Assembly (NCBI GenBank): GCA_023374025.1
Contig: SIJG01000149.1
Span: 186,001-250,000, forward strand
Reading direction: 5' to 3'
DNA length: 64,000 bases
From: Heterodera schachtii
Lineage: Eukaryota > Nematoda > Chromadorea > Rhabditida > Heteroderidae
The position numbers were made by a program, and so were the translations under genes. Below are positions 20,994 through 31,098 of the stretch, in pieces (position 1 is the first letter of the stretch; every line of letters begins with the position of its first letter). Below the pieces are notes generated by a model. The model did not search any database. It was not told the DNA's origin and saw only the letters and a program-made list of their open reading frames with translations.

Positions 20994-21796
20994 AATTTGC
21001 AAAGAAAATGTTAATGATTCCCGAGGCGGAATATTTGGCCCTGCGGAGTGCGATGAATAGTGGTGATTATCTCCAAAATGAAAAAGCGAGTTTAGACGCA
21101 AAGATATCTCAGAATTTACAAGACCCCGGCATAAGCGAGGACCTCAAGGCGAAGAGACATGATTGGCTCTATAAAGAAAGACGTACGGTAAAGGGGATAC
21201 TTGAAAATAGACCACAGAAGGTGGTGATTGAGAATCATGTACCCGGGCCGAATGTTGCACCATATCTGGGCCTCAATAACGAATCCAAAGCACAGGAGAC
21301 CGAAGAACCCCGGAAAATAATTATTCCTAGGAAAAGACTTAAAGAGCAAACTCCTGATTCTGAATCAGATAATGATACACCTGAGGAGCTAACTCCGGAA
21401 CCCCAAACAACACCCACACTCAAAATACCCGTTCCGACCAAAACGTCTATTATCGATCCGATCCTTTTAGATGGTCTTTTTAGGTACATTAAGGAAAACA
21501 AAGATTTATTTAAAATTACTGCGACTGGAAAGGTCCAGTCGAACATGAATTTGCCGATTGAAAACAGTAATTATAGAGATGTTTTGTTGTATCTCGCGGG
21601 GAAGAAAGATGAAACGCCGCGCGGTGCAAAATTTCTTAAAGATCGGTTACTGAAGGATCCAACAGTAAAAGACATGGTTAATAAATCAAAGGTCATGTGG
21701 GGGCAAGGAAGGAAAAAGGCAATAAAATCTATAAAAACACCCGGCATAGCGCGAGAGAAGAAACCATTCAAACCACTAATATGGGCAAGACTGTAG
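20990..21796 (+). CDS. Polinton-type structural or accessory protein, 268 aa
   Basis: The N-terminus KFAKKMLMIPEAEYLALRS and the following charged helices are typical of a recurrent ORF next to capsid and packaging genes in invertebrate Polintons. A Pro/Thr/Glu-rich linker (about residues 100-150) precedes a folded-looking domain (155-235) and a basic tail ending KPLIWARL. No enzymatic motif is visible. It overlaps the upstream ORF by 4 bp and the integrase ATG at 21781 by 16 bp. A minor virion protein is the likeliest role, by context. Confidence 0.65.
   Translation: MKFAKKMLMIPEAEYLALRSAMNSGDYLQNEKASLDAKISQNLQDPGISEDLKAKRHDWLYKERRTVKGILENRPQKVVIENHVPGPNVAPYLGLNNESKAQETEEPRKIIIPRKRLKEQTPDSESDNDTPEELTPEPQTTPTLKIPVPTKTSIIDPILLDGLFRYIKENKDLFKITATGKVQSNMNLPIENSNYRDVLLYLAGKKDETPRGAKFLKDRLLKDPTVKDMVNKSKVMWGQGRKKAIKSIKTPGIAREKKPFKPLIWARL
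21730..21736 (+). promoter_or_regulatory. Possible TATA box of the integrase gene
   Basis: TATAAAA lies 51 bp upstream of the integrase ATG, within the preceding coding sequence. Its position is less typical than the others, so this is tentative. Confidence 0.35.
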
Positions 21797-22734
21797 AGAA
21801 AATTTTATCAAAAATATATTATAATTTAAAATCTCCTGCAAGTTTTGCTGGAATTCAAAAAATTTTTAAATGAGGCAAAAAAGATTGAGCCGGAAATCAC
21901 GACCGATGACGTTAATAAATTCCTAGAAAATCAGAGAACATACACGATTCACAAACCAATCAGGAAAAGATTCCCAAGACTAAAAACAATACCGAGTGGC
22001 TTCCACACCGATTGGCAGTGTGATTTGTGCATTTTTGATCACTGAAAAAGCAAAACGACGGTTATAAATATTTATTGGTCTGTATCGACGTGTTGAGTCG
22101 AATGATCTTCAGTGCACCGGCCAAGTCAAAGAAGAGTGAGGACATGATCGAGGCTTTTGATCGGGTGTTCGAAAAGTCGAAAATTATCCCGGTGAAAATA
22201 TATAGTGACAGCGGACTGGAGTTTCAGGCGGGAAAAATGAAAAAATATTTTGAGGAAAAATTCATCATCAAAAATGTAATGTATAGCCCCGATCTGCACG
22301 CCGGAGTCGTTGAAAGGGCAAATCGGACAATAAAGGAACGGTTATACCGATACTTTACAAAAATGGACACTCTACGGTGGATCGATGTAATTGACAAAAT
22401 AATAATAAAGATTAACAACAGTGTGAATAGGACATTGGGGGCCAAGCCAGTATCCGTTACTTTTGAAAATGCCCGTGCGCTCTGGGAAAAATTATATAAG
22501 GAGAAGGAATTTAAAATTTCGAAAAACAACAAATTTAAAATTGGCGATATCGTTCGAATTACCAAGGAAAAAGGGAAATTTGCAAAGGGGTACCTCCCAA
22601 ACTTTACCGAAGAATTATTTAAAATCGTTATTGTTAATTCGACGACACCTGATTCATACAGGATTGAAGATTTGGAAGGAAATTTAATAAAGGGTATATT
22701 TTATAACCAGGAATTGGTGAAAACAGATGGATGA
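21781..22734 (+). pseudogene. Polinton integrase (retroviral DDE type), two frameshifts
   Basis: The frame opens at ATG 21781 with the N-terminal pattern YYNLKSPASFAGI. It shifts within the A/T homopolymers at about 21855-21875, then shifts back at about 22036-22045 near a TGA. The core has the three acidic positions: Asp in WQCDL, Asp in YSDSGLEF and Glu in VVERANRTI, with 34 residues between the last two. An SH3-like C-terminal domain with GDIVRI and FYNQEL follows. The family is the nematode F54H12.3-like Polinton integrase, which inserts element DNA. The two compensating indels in homopolymers could be decay or sequencing errors. Confidence 0.9.
22695..22706 (+). promoter_or_regulatory. 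Possible TATA box of the penton gene
   Basis: TATATTTTATAA begins 32 bp upstream of the penton ATG at 22727, inside the integrase tail. The spacing agrees with the other genes, though the sequence is a weaker match. Confidence 0.4.
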
Positions 22735-23806
22735 CTTTTACATTGTACTACCCTCGAACACACCGGGGCAGGGGAACACTACATCGAAATTCACAGTACG
22801 ACTCCCCGAGACTTTGGAATTGGGCACAAATTGGTCAGTAGCTCTCTCATCAATTATTTACCCCTAATCATTCACCGCTCTCGGTATAAATGGTCAAGAG
22901 TTTATTAAAGTATGGGAAAATGACAGCAGTGTCCCCATTCAAGTTTATTTACCGGACATGAATTTTAAAATCGCCGGGGGATTGGGAAATAAAATTAACG
23001 AAGCATTCACACATCATTACAAAATCAAAAAACAACGTGGAAAGAGAGAAGCCAAGGCTGAAGAAACCAAAGACTCAAAAATTGATGTCGCAAAGAGGGC
23101 CGCAGAACGCGCTGGGAGAGATGTAGAAAGACATTTCAATCAGATCAATAATATCTCGAGCTCCATCCAAACCCAAATAAACACACTACGGGAAACAAAT
23201 ACTCAAATTTTAGAAGAGCCCGATATAAAAGTGTGGTTTGACAAAATGGTTAAGATGGGAACCCAAATTCAAACAACTCGAAATGAACTTAAATCTTTTC
23301 AAGAAGAAGTAGATAAAGCCAAAAACACAACATTAGAGCATGTGGCAAATAATGACATGAAACAAGCAAAGAAATCAGCTGATGTCGCAAAGGGAATCGC
23401 CAGACAGGCAAAAACCAAATATACATCAACTCTCGAGGAATATAATGATAAATCGGAAAAGGGTTATATCGGAATAGTGAATAGGCTTAATGATGCGCTG
23501 GGTGAGCATATTAAGCGTAAGGATATTGAAAATAGACAAGTATCTGAAGCTGAGAAAGGACCACAAAAAAGAGAGAGATTAGCCAATGAGGATGTTCAAT
23601 TTCACTATGATAGCATTGATCAGAAATTTATTGTCTATCTTTCCTCTGCCGTCTCCCACATAGATTTGTCAAAACACCTCGCCTATGTGCTTGGTTTTAA
23701 GAACACAAGGCTATTTCACGCGGAAGAGGTTAATTTTTCAGAGAATTTCCAAAGTTCTCGGTTATGCCAGAAAAATGGCTATCTCTTTTTTGTAACAAAT
23801 TTCTAG
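22727..23806 (+). pseudogene. Polinton penton-like minor capsid protein, one stop, truncated
   Basis: The ATG overlaps the integrase stop by 8 bp. The N-terminal pattern FYIVLPSNT, followed by RLPETLELG and WSVALSSIIYP, is characteristic of the Polinton penton (capsid vertex) family. A TAA at 22865-22867 interrupts the frame in that conserved region. The same frame then continues through a long Lys/Glu/Gln coiled-coil-like insertion (about 23030-23600) and the conserved LSSAV..LSKHLAYVLGF segment. From about 23729 the coding sequence runs into the 126-bp satellite and ends at 23806, so the true C-terminus is lost. Confidence 0.82.
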
Positions 23807-26800
23807 CGAACAAATGCTCGCGACAAGAGCCGCGGAGCGGTAAGCAACTGCCAGTTAATTTTCAGAGAATTTCCAAAGTTCTCGGTTATGCCAGAAAAAT
23901 GGCTATCTCTTTTTTGGAACAAATTTCTAGCGAACAAATGCTCGCGAGCAAGAGCCGCGGAGCGGTAAGCAACTGCCAGTTAATTTTTCAGAGAATTTCC
24001 AAAGTTCTCGGTTATGCCAGAAAAATGGCTATCTCTTTTTTGGAACAAATTTCTAGCGAACAAATGCTCGCGAGCAAGAGCCGTGGAGCGGTAAGCAACT
24101 GCCAGTTAATTTTTCAGAGAATTTCCAAAGTTCTCGGTTATGCCAGAAAAATGGCTATCTCTTTTTTGGAACAAATTTCTAGCGAACAAATGCTCGCGAG
24201 CAAGAGCCGCTGAGCGGTAAGCAACTGCCAGTTAATTTTTCAGAGAATTTCCAAAGTTCTCGGTTATGCCAGAAAAATGGCTATCTCTTTTTTGGAACAA
24301 ATTTCTAGCGAACAAATGCTCGCGAGCAAGAGCCGCGGAGCGGTAAGCAACTGCCAGTTAATTTTTCAGAGAATTTCCAAAGTTCTCGGTTATGCCAGAA
24401 AAATGGCTATCTCTTTTTTGGAACAAATTTCTAGCGAACAAATGCTCGCGAGCAAGAGCCGTGGAGCGGTAAGCAACTGCCAGTTAATTTTTCAGAGAAT
24501 TTCCAAAGTTCTCGGTTATGCCAGAAAAATGGCTATCTCTTTTTTGGAACAAATTTCTAGCGAACAAATGCTCGCGAGCAAGAGCCGCTGAGCGGTAAGC
24601 AACTGCCAGTTAATTTTTCAGAGAATTTCCAAAGTTCTCGGTTATGCCAGAAAAATGGCTATCTCTTTTTTGGAACAAATTTCTAGCGAACAAATGCTCG
24701 CGAGCAAGAGCCGCGGAGCGGTAAGCAACTGCCAGTTAATTTTTCAGAGAATTTCCAAAGTTCTCGGTTATGCCAGAAAAATGGCTATCTCTTTTTTGGA
24801 ACAAATTTCTAGCGAACAAATGCTCGCGAGCAAGAGCCGTGGAGCGGTAAGCAACTGCCAGTTAATTTTTCAGAGAATTTCCAAAGTTCTCGGTTATGCC
24901 AGAAAAATGGCTAGCTCTTTTTTGGAACAAATTTCGAGCGAACAAATGCTCGCGAGGAAGAGCCGCGGAGCGGTAAGCAACTGCCAGTTAATTTTTCAGA
25001 GAATTTCCAAAGTTCTCGGTTATGCCAGAAAAATGGCTATCTCTTTTTTGGAACAAATTTCTAGCGAACAAATGCTCGCGACAAGAGCCGCGGAGCGGTA
25101 AGCAACTGCCAGTTAATTTTTCAGAGAATTTCCAAAGTTCTCGGTTATGCCAGAAAAATGGCTATCTCTTTTTTGGAACAAATTTCTAGCGAACAAATGC
25201 TCGCGAGCAAGAGCCGCTGAGTGGTAAGCAACTGCCAGTTAATTTTTCAGAGAATTTCCAAAGTTCTCGGTTATGCCAGAAAAATGGCTATCTCTTTTTT
25301 GGAACAAATTTCTAGCGAACAAATGCTCGCGAGCAAGAGCCGCGGAGCGGTAAGCAACTGCCAGTTAATTTTTCAGAGAATTTCCAAAGTTCTCGGTTAT
25401 GCCAGAAAAATGGCTAGCTCTTTTTTGGAACAAATTTCGAGCGAACAAATGCTCGCGAGCAAGAGCCGCGGAGCGGTAAGCAACTGCCAGTTAATTTTTC
25501 AGAGAATTTCCAAAGTTCTCGGTTATGCCAGAAAAATGGCTATCTCTTTTTTGGAACAAATTTCTAGCGAACAAATGCTCGCGAGCAAGAGCCGCTGAGT
25601 GGTAAGCAACTGCCAGTTAATTTTTCAGAGAATTTCCAAAGTTCTCGGTTATGCCAGAAAAATGGCTATCTCTTTTTTGGAACAAATTTCTAGCGAACAA
25701 ATGCTCGCGAGCAAGAGCCGCGGAGCGGTAAGCAACTGCCAGTTAATTTTTCAGAGAATTTCCAAAGTTCTCGGTTATGCCAGAAAAATGGCTAGCTCTT
25801 TTTTGGAACAAATTTCGAGCGAACAAATGCTCGCGAGGAAGAGCCGCGGAGCGGTAAGCAACTGCCAGTTAATTTTTCAGAGAATTTCCAAAGTTCTCGG
25901 TTATGCCAGAAAAATGGCTATCTCTTTTTTGGAACAAATTTCTAGCGAACAAATGCTCGCGAGCAAGAGCCGCTGAGTGGTAAGCAACTGCCAGTTAATT
26001 TTTCAGAGAATTTCCAAAGTTCTCGGTTATGCCAGAAAAATGGCTATCTCTTTTTTGGAACAAATTTCTAGCGAACAAATGCTCGCGAGCAAGAGCCGCG
26101 GAGCGGTAAGCAACTGCCAGTTAATTTTTCAGAGAATTTCCAAAGTTCTCGGTTATGCCAGAAAAATGGCTAGCTCTTTTTTGGAACAAATTTCGAGCGA
26201 ACAAATGCTCGCGAGGAAGAGCCGCGGAGCGGTAAGCAACTGCCAGTTAATTTTTCAGAGAATTTCCAAAGTTCTCGGTTATGCCAGAAAAATGGCTATC
26301 TCTTTTTTGGAACAAATTTCTAGCGAACAAATGCTCGCGACAAGAGCCGCGGAGCGGTAAGCAACTGCCAGTTAATTTTTCAGAGAATTTCCAAAGTTCT
26401 CGGTTATGCCAGAAAAATGGCTATCTCTTTTTTGGAACAAATTTCTAGCGAACAAATGCTCGCGAGCAAGAGCCGCGGAGCGGTAAGCAACTGCCAGTTA
26501 ATTTTTCAGAGAATTTCCAAAGTTCTCGGTTATGCCAGAAAAATGGCTAGCTCTTTTTTGGAACAAATTTCGAGCGAACAAATGCTCGCGAGCAAGAGCC
26601 GCGGAGCGGTAAGCAACTGCCAGTTAATTTTTCAGAGAATTTCCAAAGTTCTCGGTTATGCCAGAAAAATGGCTATCTCTTTTTTGGAACAAATTTCTAG
26701 CGAACAAATGCTCGCGACAAGAGCCGCGGAGCGGTAAGCAACTGCCAGTTAATTTTTCAGAGAATTTCCAAAGTTCTCGGTTATGCCAGAAAAATGGCTA

Positions 26801-29011
26801 GCTCCTTTTTGGAACAAATTTCGAGCGAACAAATGCTCGCGAGCAAGAGCCGCGGAGCGGTAAGCAACTGCCAGTTAATTTTTCAGAGAATTTCCAAAGT
26901 TCTCGGTTATGCCAGAAAAATGGCTATCTCTTTTTTGGAACAAATTTCTAGCGAACAAATGCTCGCGAGCAAGAGCCGCGGAGCGGTAAGCAACTGCCAG
27001 TTAATTTTTCAGAGAATTTCCAAAGTTCTCGGTTATGCCAGAAAAATGGCTAGCTCTTTTTTGGAACAAATTTCGAGCGAACAAATGCTCGCGAGCAAGA
27101 GCCGCGGAGCGGTAAGCAACTGCCAGTTAATTTTTCAGAGAATTTCCAAAGTTCTCGGTTATGCCAGAAAAATGGCTATCTCTTTTTTGGAACAAATTTC
27201 TAGCGAACAAATGCTCGCGAGCAAGAGCCGCGGAGCGGTAAGCAACTGCCAGTTAATTTTTCAGAGAATTTCCAAAGTTCTCGGTTATGCCAGAAAAATG
27301 GCTATCTCTTTTTTGGAACAAATTTCTAGCGAACAAATGCTCGCGACAAGAGCCGCGGAGCGGTAAGCAACTGCCAGTTAATTTTTCAGAGAATTTCCAA
27401 AGTTCTCGGTTATGCCAGAAAAATGGCTAGCTCCTTTTTGGAACAAATTTCGAGCGAACAAATGCTCGCGAGCAAGAGCCGCGGAGCGGTAAGCAACTGC
27501 CAGTTAATTTTTCAGAGAATTTCCAAAGTTCTCGGTTATGCCAGAAAAATGGCTATCTCTTTTTTGGAACAAATTTCTAGCGAACAAATGCTCGCGAGCA
27601 AGAGCCGCGGAGCGGTAAGCAACTGCCAGTTAATTTTTCAGAGAATTTCCAAAGTTCTCGGTTATGCCAGAAAAATGGCTATCTCTTTTTTGGAACAAAT
27701 TTCTAGCGAACAAATGCTCGCGACAAGAGCCGCGGAGCGGTAAGCAACTGCCAGTTAATTTTTCAGAGAATTTCCAAAGTTCTCGGTTATGCCAGAAAAA
27801 TGGCTAGCTCCTTTTTGGAACAAATTTCGAGCGAACAAATGCTCGCGAGCAAGAGCCGCGGAGCGGTAAGCAACTGCCAGTTAATTTTTCAGAGAATTTC
27901 CAAAGTTCTCGGTTATGCCAGAAAAATGGCTAGCTCTTTTTTGGAACAAATTTCGAGCGAACAAATGCTCGCGAGCAAGAGCCGCGGAGCGGTAAGCAAC
28001 TGCCAGTTAATTTTTCAGAGAATTTCCAAAGTTCTCGGTTATGCCAGAAAAATGGCTATCTCTTTTTTGGAACAAATTTCTAGCGAACAAATGCTCGCGA
28101 CAAGAGCCGCGGAGCGGTAAGCAACTGCCAGTTAATTTTTCAGAGAATTTCCAAAGTTCTCGGTTATGCCAGAAAAATGGCTAGCTCTTTTTTGGAACAA
28201 ATTTCGAGCGAACAAATGCTCGCGAGCAAGAGCCGCGGAGCGGTAAGCAACTGCCAGTTAATTTTTCAGAGAATTTCCAAAGTTCTCGGTTATGCCAGAA
28301 AAATGGCTATCTCTTTTTTGGAACAAATTTCTAGCGAACAAATGCTCGCGAGCAAGAGCCGCGGAGCGGTAAGCAACTGCCAGTTAATTTTTCAGAGAAT
28401 TTCCAAAGTTCTCGGTTATGCCAGAAAAATGGCTAGCTCTTTTTTGGAACAAATTTCTAGCGAACAAATGCTCGCGAGCAAGAGCCGCGGAGCGGTAAGC
28501 AACTGCCAGTTAATTTTTCAGAGAATTTCCAAAGTTCTCGGTTATGCCAGAAAAATGGCTATCTCTTTTTTGGAACAAATTTCTAGCGAACAAATGCTCG
28601 CGAGCAAGAGCCGCGGAGCGGTAAGCAACTGCCAGTTAATTTTTCAGAGAATTTCCAAAGTTCTCGGTTATGCCAGAAAAATGGCTAGCTCTTTTTTGGA
28701 ACAAATTTCGAGCGAACAAATGCTCGCGAGCAAGAGCCGCGGAGCGGTAAGCAACTGCCAGTTAATTTTTCAGAGAATTTCCAAAGTTCTCGGTTATGCC
28801 AGAAAAATGGCTAGCTCCTTTTTTGGAACAAATTTCGAGCGAACAAATGCTCGCGAGCAAGAGCCGCGGAGCGGTAAGCAACTGCCAGTTAATTTTTCAG
28901 AGAATTTCCAAAGTTCTCGGTTATGCCAGAAAAATGGCTATCTCTTTTTTGGAACAAATTTCTAGCGAACAAATGCTCGCGAGCAAGAGCCGCGGAGCGG
29001 TAAGCAACTGC
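23729..29011 (+). repeat. Satellite array, ~42 copies of a 126-bp unit
   Basis: Head-to-tail units of 126 bp (some 125) run from within the penton gene to the left LTR of the retroelement. Each unit divides into a 99-bp part (33 open codons) and a 27-bp part that begins GTAAGC and ends TTTTTCAG, a nematode-like donor and acceptor. Variants are shuffled in trimers, giving 377-378 bp higher-order periods. Some units carry a TGA, others a 1-bp deletion. The left edge starts mid-unit at TTAATTTTTCAG and the right edge is cut by the LTR. The long open frames in the array follow from the 126-bp period and are not evidence of a gene. Confidence 0.95.
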
Positions 29012-30158
29012 TGTCCGGGGCACGTCTTGGTAATTGAGAATGGCCTGCGCGATGAGACGTGCGCCAAGACGGTGCACAATGGCTTTCCAATTTTCGCCAA
29101 TGTCCAACCTCGTCAATCCGCCGATGTCCAAAATGCGCGAGTTGTCCTTGTCCAATCCGTCAATTCGCCGATGTCCAAATTGCGCGAATTGTCCTTGTCC
29201 AATCCGTCAATTCGCCAATGTCCAAAATGCGCGAATTGTCCTCGTCCAAATTCGTCAACGTCAATTTGTCCAATGGGTTCCGTTTGTCCGGCGCAAAGTG
29301 TCGTCCGTGTCAAAGGGTTGCAGTGTTCAAATTTGGGTCAATTACCTTTGGTGAGGTGAAAATGTGTTAATGAGAAATGTGAGTGAAAGTCAAATGCCAA
29401 TAAATTGGTAAGTGATTTTCCGCCTCTCAAAAAATGGTGATTTAGTTTTTGGCGGAAAATCACATAAAACCTCCAAGTCCCTTGCAGTCCGTTGTTCAAA
29501 TAAATTCAAAGAAATTTATTATGATCAATTTGATGGAAATGCGAAGAGTGAGAAAAAATGTTTTAAAGCATTTTAATTGTATTTGTCAGAAGTGAGCAAA
29601 AGAGAAAAAAGGACAAGCTTAAGAAAGGCGGATGAGACCGCCGTTAATTTACAAAAGATGGTGAACGGCGATAAGAAGTGAAAGAAAAAATGGGGTTCAA
29701 AGTGAATGAATGAAATAAATAAAATGTGGAAAATGATTATGGCAAGGATGGGAAGCGCGAAATGTAAAGCAAAGTGAAAGAAAGGAATAGATAAATATAA
29801 AAGTGATTATTGCAAAATAATTGAATGAGCAAAAATCAAATACGGCATTTTGAAAATTGTCAAATTTCCTTCATTTACAATTTTCGTCGTTGCTTCATTT
29901 CTCTCCATTTGCGCCATTCGTCCTTCGTTCTTGTTCGCACTCTTTCAATTGCGCCGCTCCGTCCAATTGCCTCCGCCTGTGTGTCCTCGGGGACCACTTC
30001 GACCCCAATTCGCCGTTCGCTGTCCCTCGCCAAAGTGAGATTGGCCGTGCCTGAGTTTGTCTTTGCTCCTTTCAGTGTCGTCGTCTCTCCATGGTCCGCG
30101 CTTTGTCCCTGGGTTGGGAAATGTGTTATTTGGTCCGAAAATCGGGCTGTTTCGGACA
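29012..30158 (-). repeat. 3' LTR of the BEL element (left copy)
   Basis: On the plus strand it begins TGTCCGGGG and ends TTTCGGACA, with matched TGTCCG/CGGACA termini. It is 1147 bp, the same as the right LTR, and nearly identical to it over about the first 930 bases. The part near 29940-30140 (U3 in element orientation) is strongly diverged. It contains the last codons of the env ORF (to 29875). A purine-rich CGGGGAG directly abuts it at 30159-30165 on the minus strand, the likely polypurine tract. Confidence 0.92.
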
Positions 30159-31098
30159 CTCCCCGAAAAACAAAAGCTTGGTTTTTAACGGGTCTACCAA
30201 GTTGACTTAATTCAGTCTCGGTGAGCTGATTTTGCTTCTTTTGTAAAATACCCTCTATTTGTTTTTGAATTAATTTACCTTGGAGTTTTAAGTAAATTTT
30301 GTACATCCATAAGAGGACTGTACACATCACGACTAACCTTATTACCGTTTTTTCCCAATCTATGGTTCCGAGAATATTTAAATTTTTAAACCAATTATTT
30401 TCCACATAACGGTTTCCGGGGCTTTGGATTACGCTTTCCATTAATCTGCTAGTCCTGAGAGACCGGATTGTTTGTAAAATTTCCAATTGAGCGTTACTCA
30501 CATTGCCCAAAATTAACTGTTGGAAAGTTTGAATTGGAAATTCAGGATTTTTGATTTTTCCGAAATTATCTGAGATTTTCAAATGCTCCACGTTTTTAAT
30601 TTTTTCCCATTTTCCTGTTAGTTGGTTTACTTCTCGTATTTCCCCTCCCAACTCAATTGCAACGAATTGATTCTGTTCGCACGAGACGAACTCTGACGTT
30701 TCTTCGATTACCTTATGTAAAGGATCTAAGAATCCTAAAGTCCATGTTAATTCCCCAATTGATACATTGACTGGAATGGTTTTGTGACACCTTCCATCAG
30801 GTGATGAAATGAATGTGGAATTTGCATAAGAGCAAGGCCACCATTCAAGTACATTTGGGGAAACCCATTTTGCCTTTACTAATTCAGTACCCGTTTTTTC
30901 TCGCATTAATTGCGTTGGGTTTAAATGACTCAGATCTTGTTTTGGGTTAGCATTCTGCAAAATACCACAAATCAAGTCTACCATTTTTTGAAACAACTCC
31001 TTTGTTTCTTTATTTTGGTAAATAGCCCTCGCTGTCAATTGTGCAGCGGCTGTTGAACTTTTTCGTTCTGATCTAATGGTTTTTCCTTTACCCACCAT
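29875..31098 (-). CDS. env-like: Envelope-like glycoprotein, C-terminal part, running into the 3' LTR
   Basis: The 407-codon frame continues the envelope begun in the preceding ORF through a -1 frame change in the 64-bp overlap. It has a Cys-containing ectodomain (for example WWPCSYANSTF near residue 88 and GRCHKTIPV near 103), helices suggestive of a fusion subunit, and one transmembrane segment at about 252-271 (VIRLVVMCTVLLWMYKIYL). A charged tail follows. Its last ~95 codons lie in LTR U3; the final 23 residues are identical to those in the right LTR, but the tail before them is very different. Which viral glycoprotein family it came from I cannot say. Confidence 0.7.
   Translation of the reverse strand: MVGKGKTIRSERKSSTAAAQLTARAIYQNKETKELFQKMVDLICGILQNANPKQDLSHLNPTQLMREKTGTELVKAKWVSPNVLEWWPCSYANSTFISSPDGRCHKTIPVNVSIGELTWTLGFLDPLHKVIEETSEFVSCEQNQFVAIELGGEIREVNQLTGKWEKIKNVEHLKISDNFGKIKNPEFPIQTFQQLILGNVSNAQLEILQTIRSLRTSRLMESVIQSPGNRYVENNWFKNLNILGTIDWEKTVIRLVVMCTVLLWMYKIYLKLQGKLIQKQIEGILQKKQNQLTETELSQLGRPVKNQAFVFRGVSETARFSDQITHFPTQGQSADHGETTTLKGAKTNSGTANLTLARDSERRIGVEVVPEDTQAEAIGRSGAIERVRTRTKDEWRKWREMKQRRKL

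Larger units (their letters stand above)
19162..23806 (+). mobile_element. Partial Maverick/Polinton virus-like element
   Basis: Packaging ATPase, retroviral-type integrase, penton-like capsid protein and two small Polinton-type ORFs occur together within 4.6 kb, with much higher GC and tighter spacing than host DNA. Protein-primed DNA polymerase, major capsid protein and maturation protease are absent. The right side stops where the 126-bp satellite begins, and no long terminal inverted repeat is visible on the left. Additional genes are a TBP homologue and a Cys-rich protein. The element is incomplete and partly decayed. Confidence 0.88.

Noticed and set aside
23729..29011. CRISPR-like repeat array
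   Set aside because: Units are contiguous and nearly identical over their full length, with no unique spacers, in eukaryotic DNA.
23764..29359. A series of long open frames in the satellite, as genes
   Set aside because: They share one repeated peptide because the unit length is divisible by three. No independent start, domain or codon signal exists.
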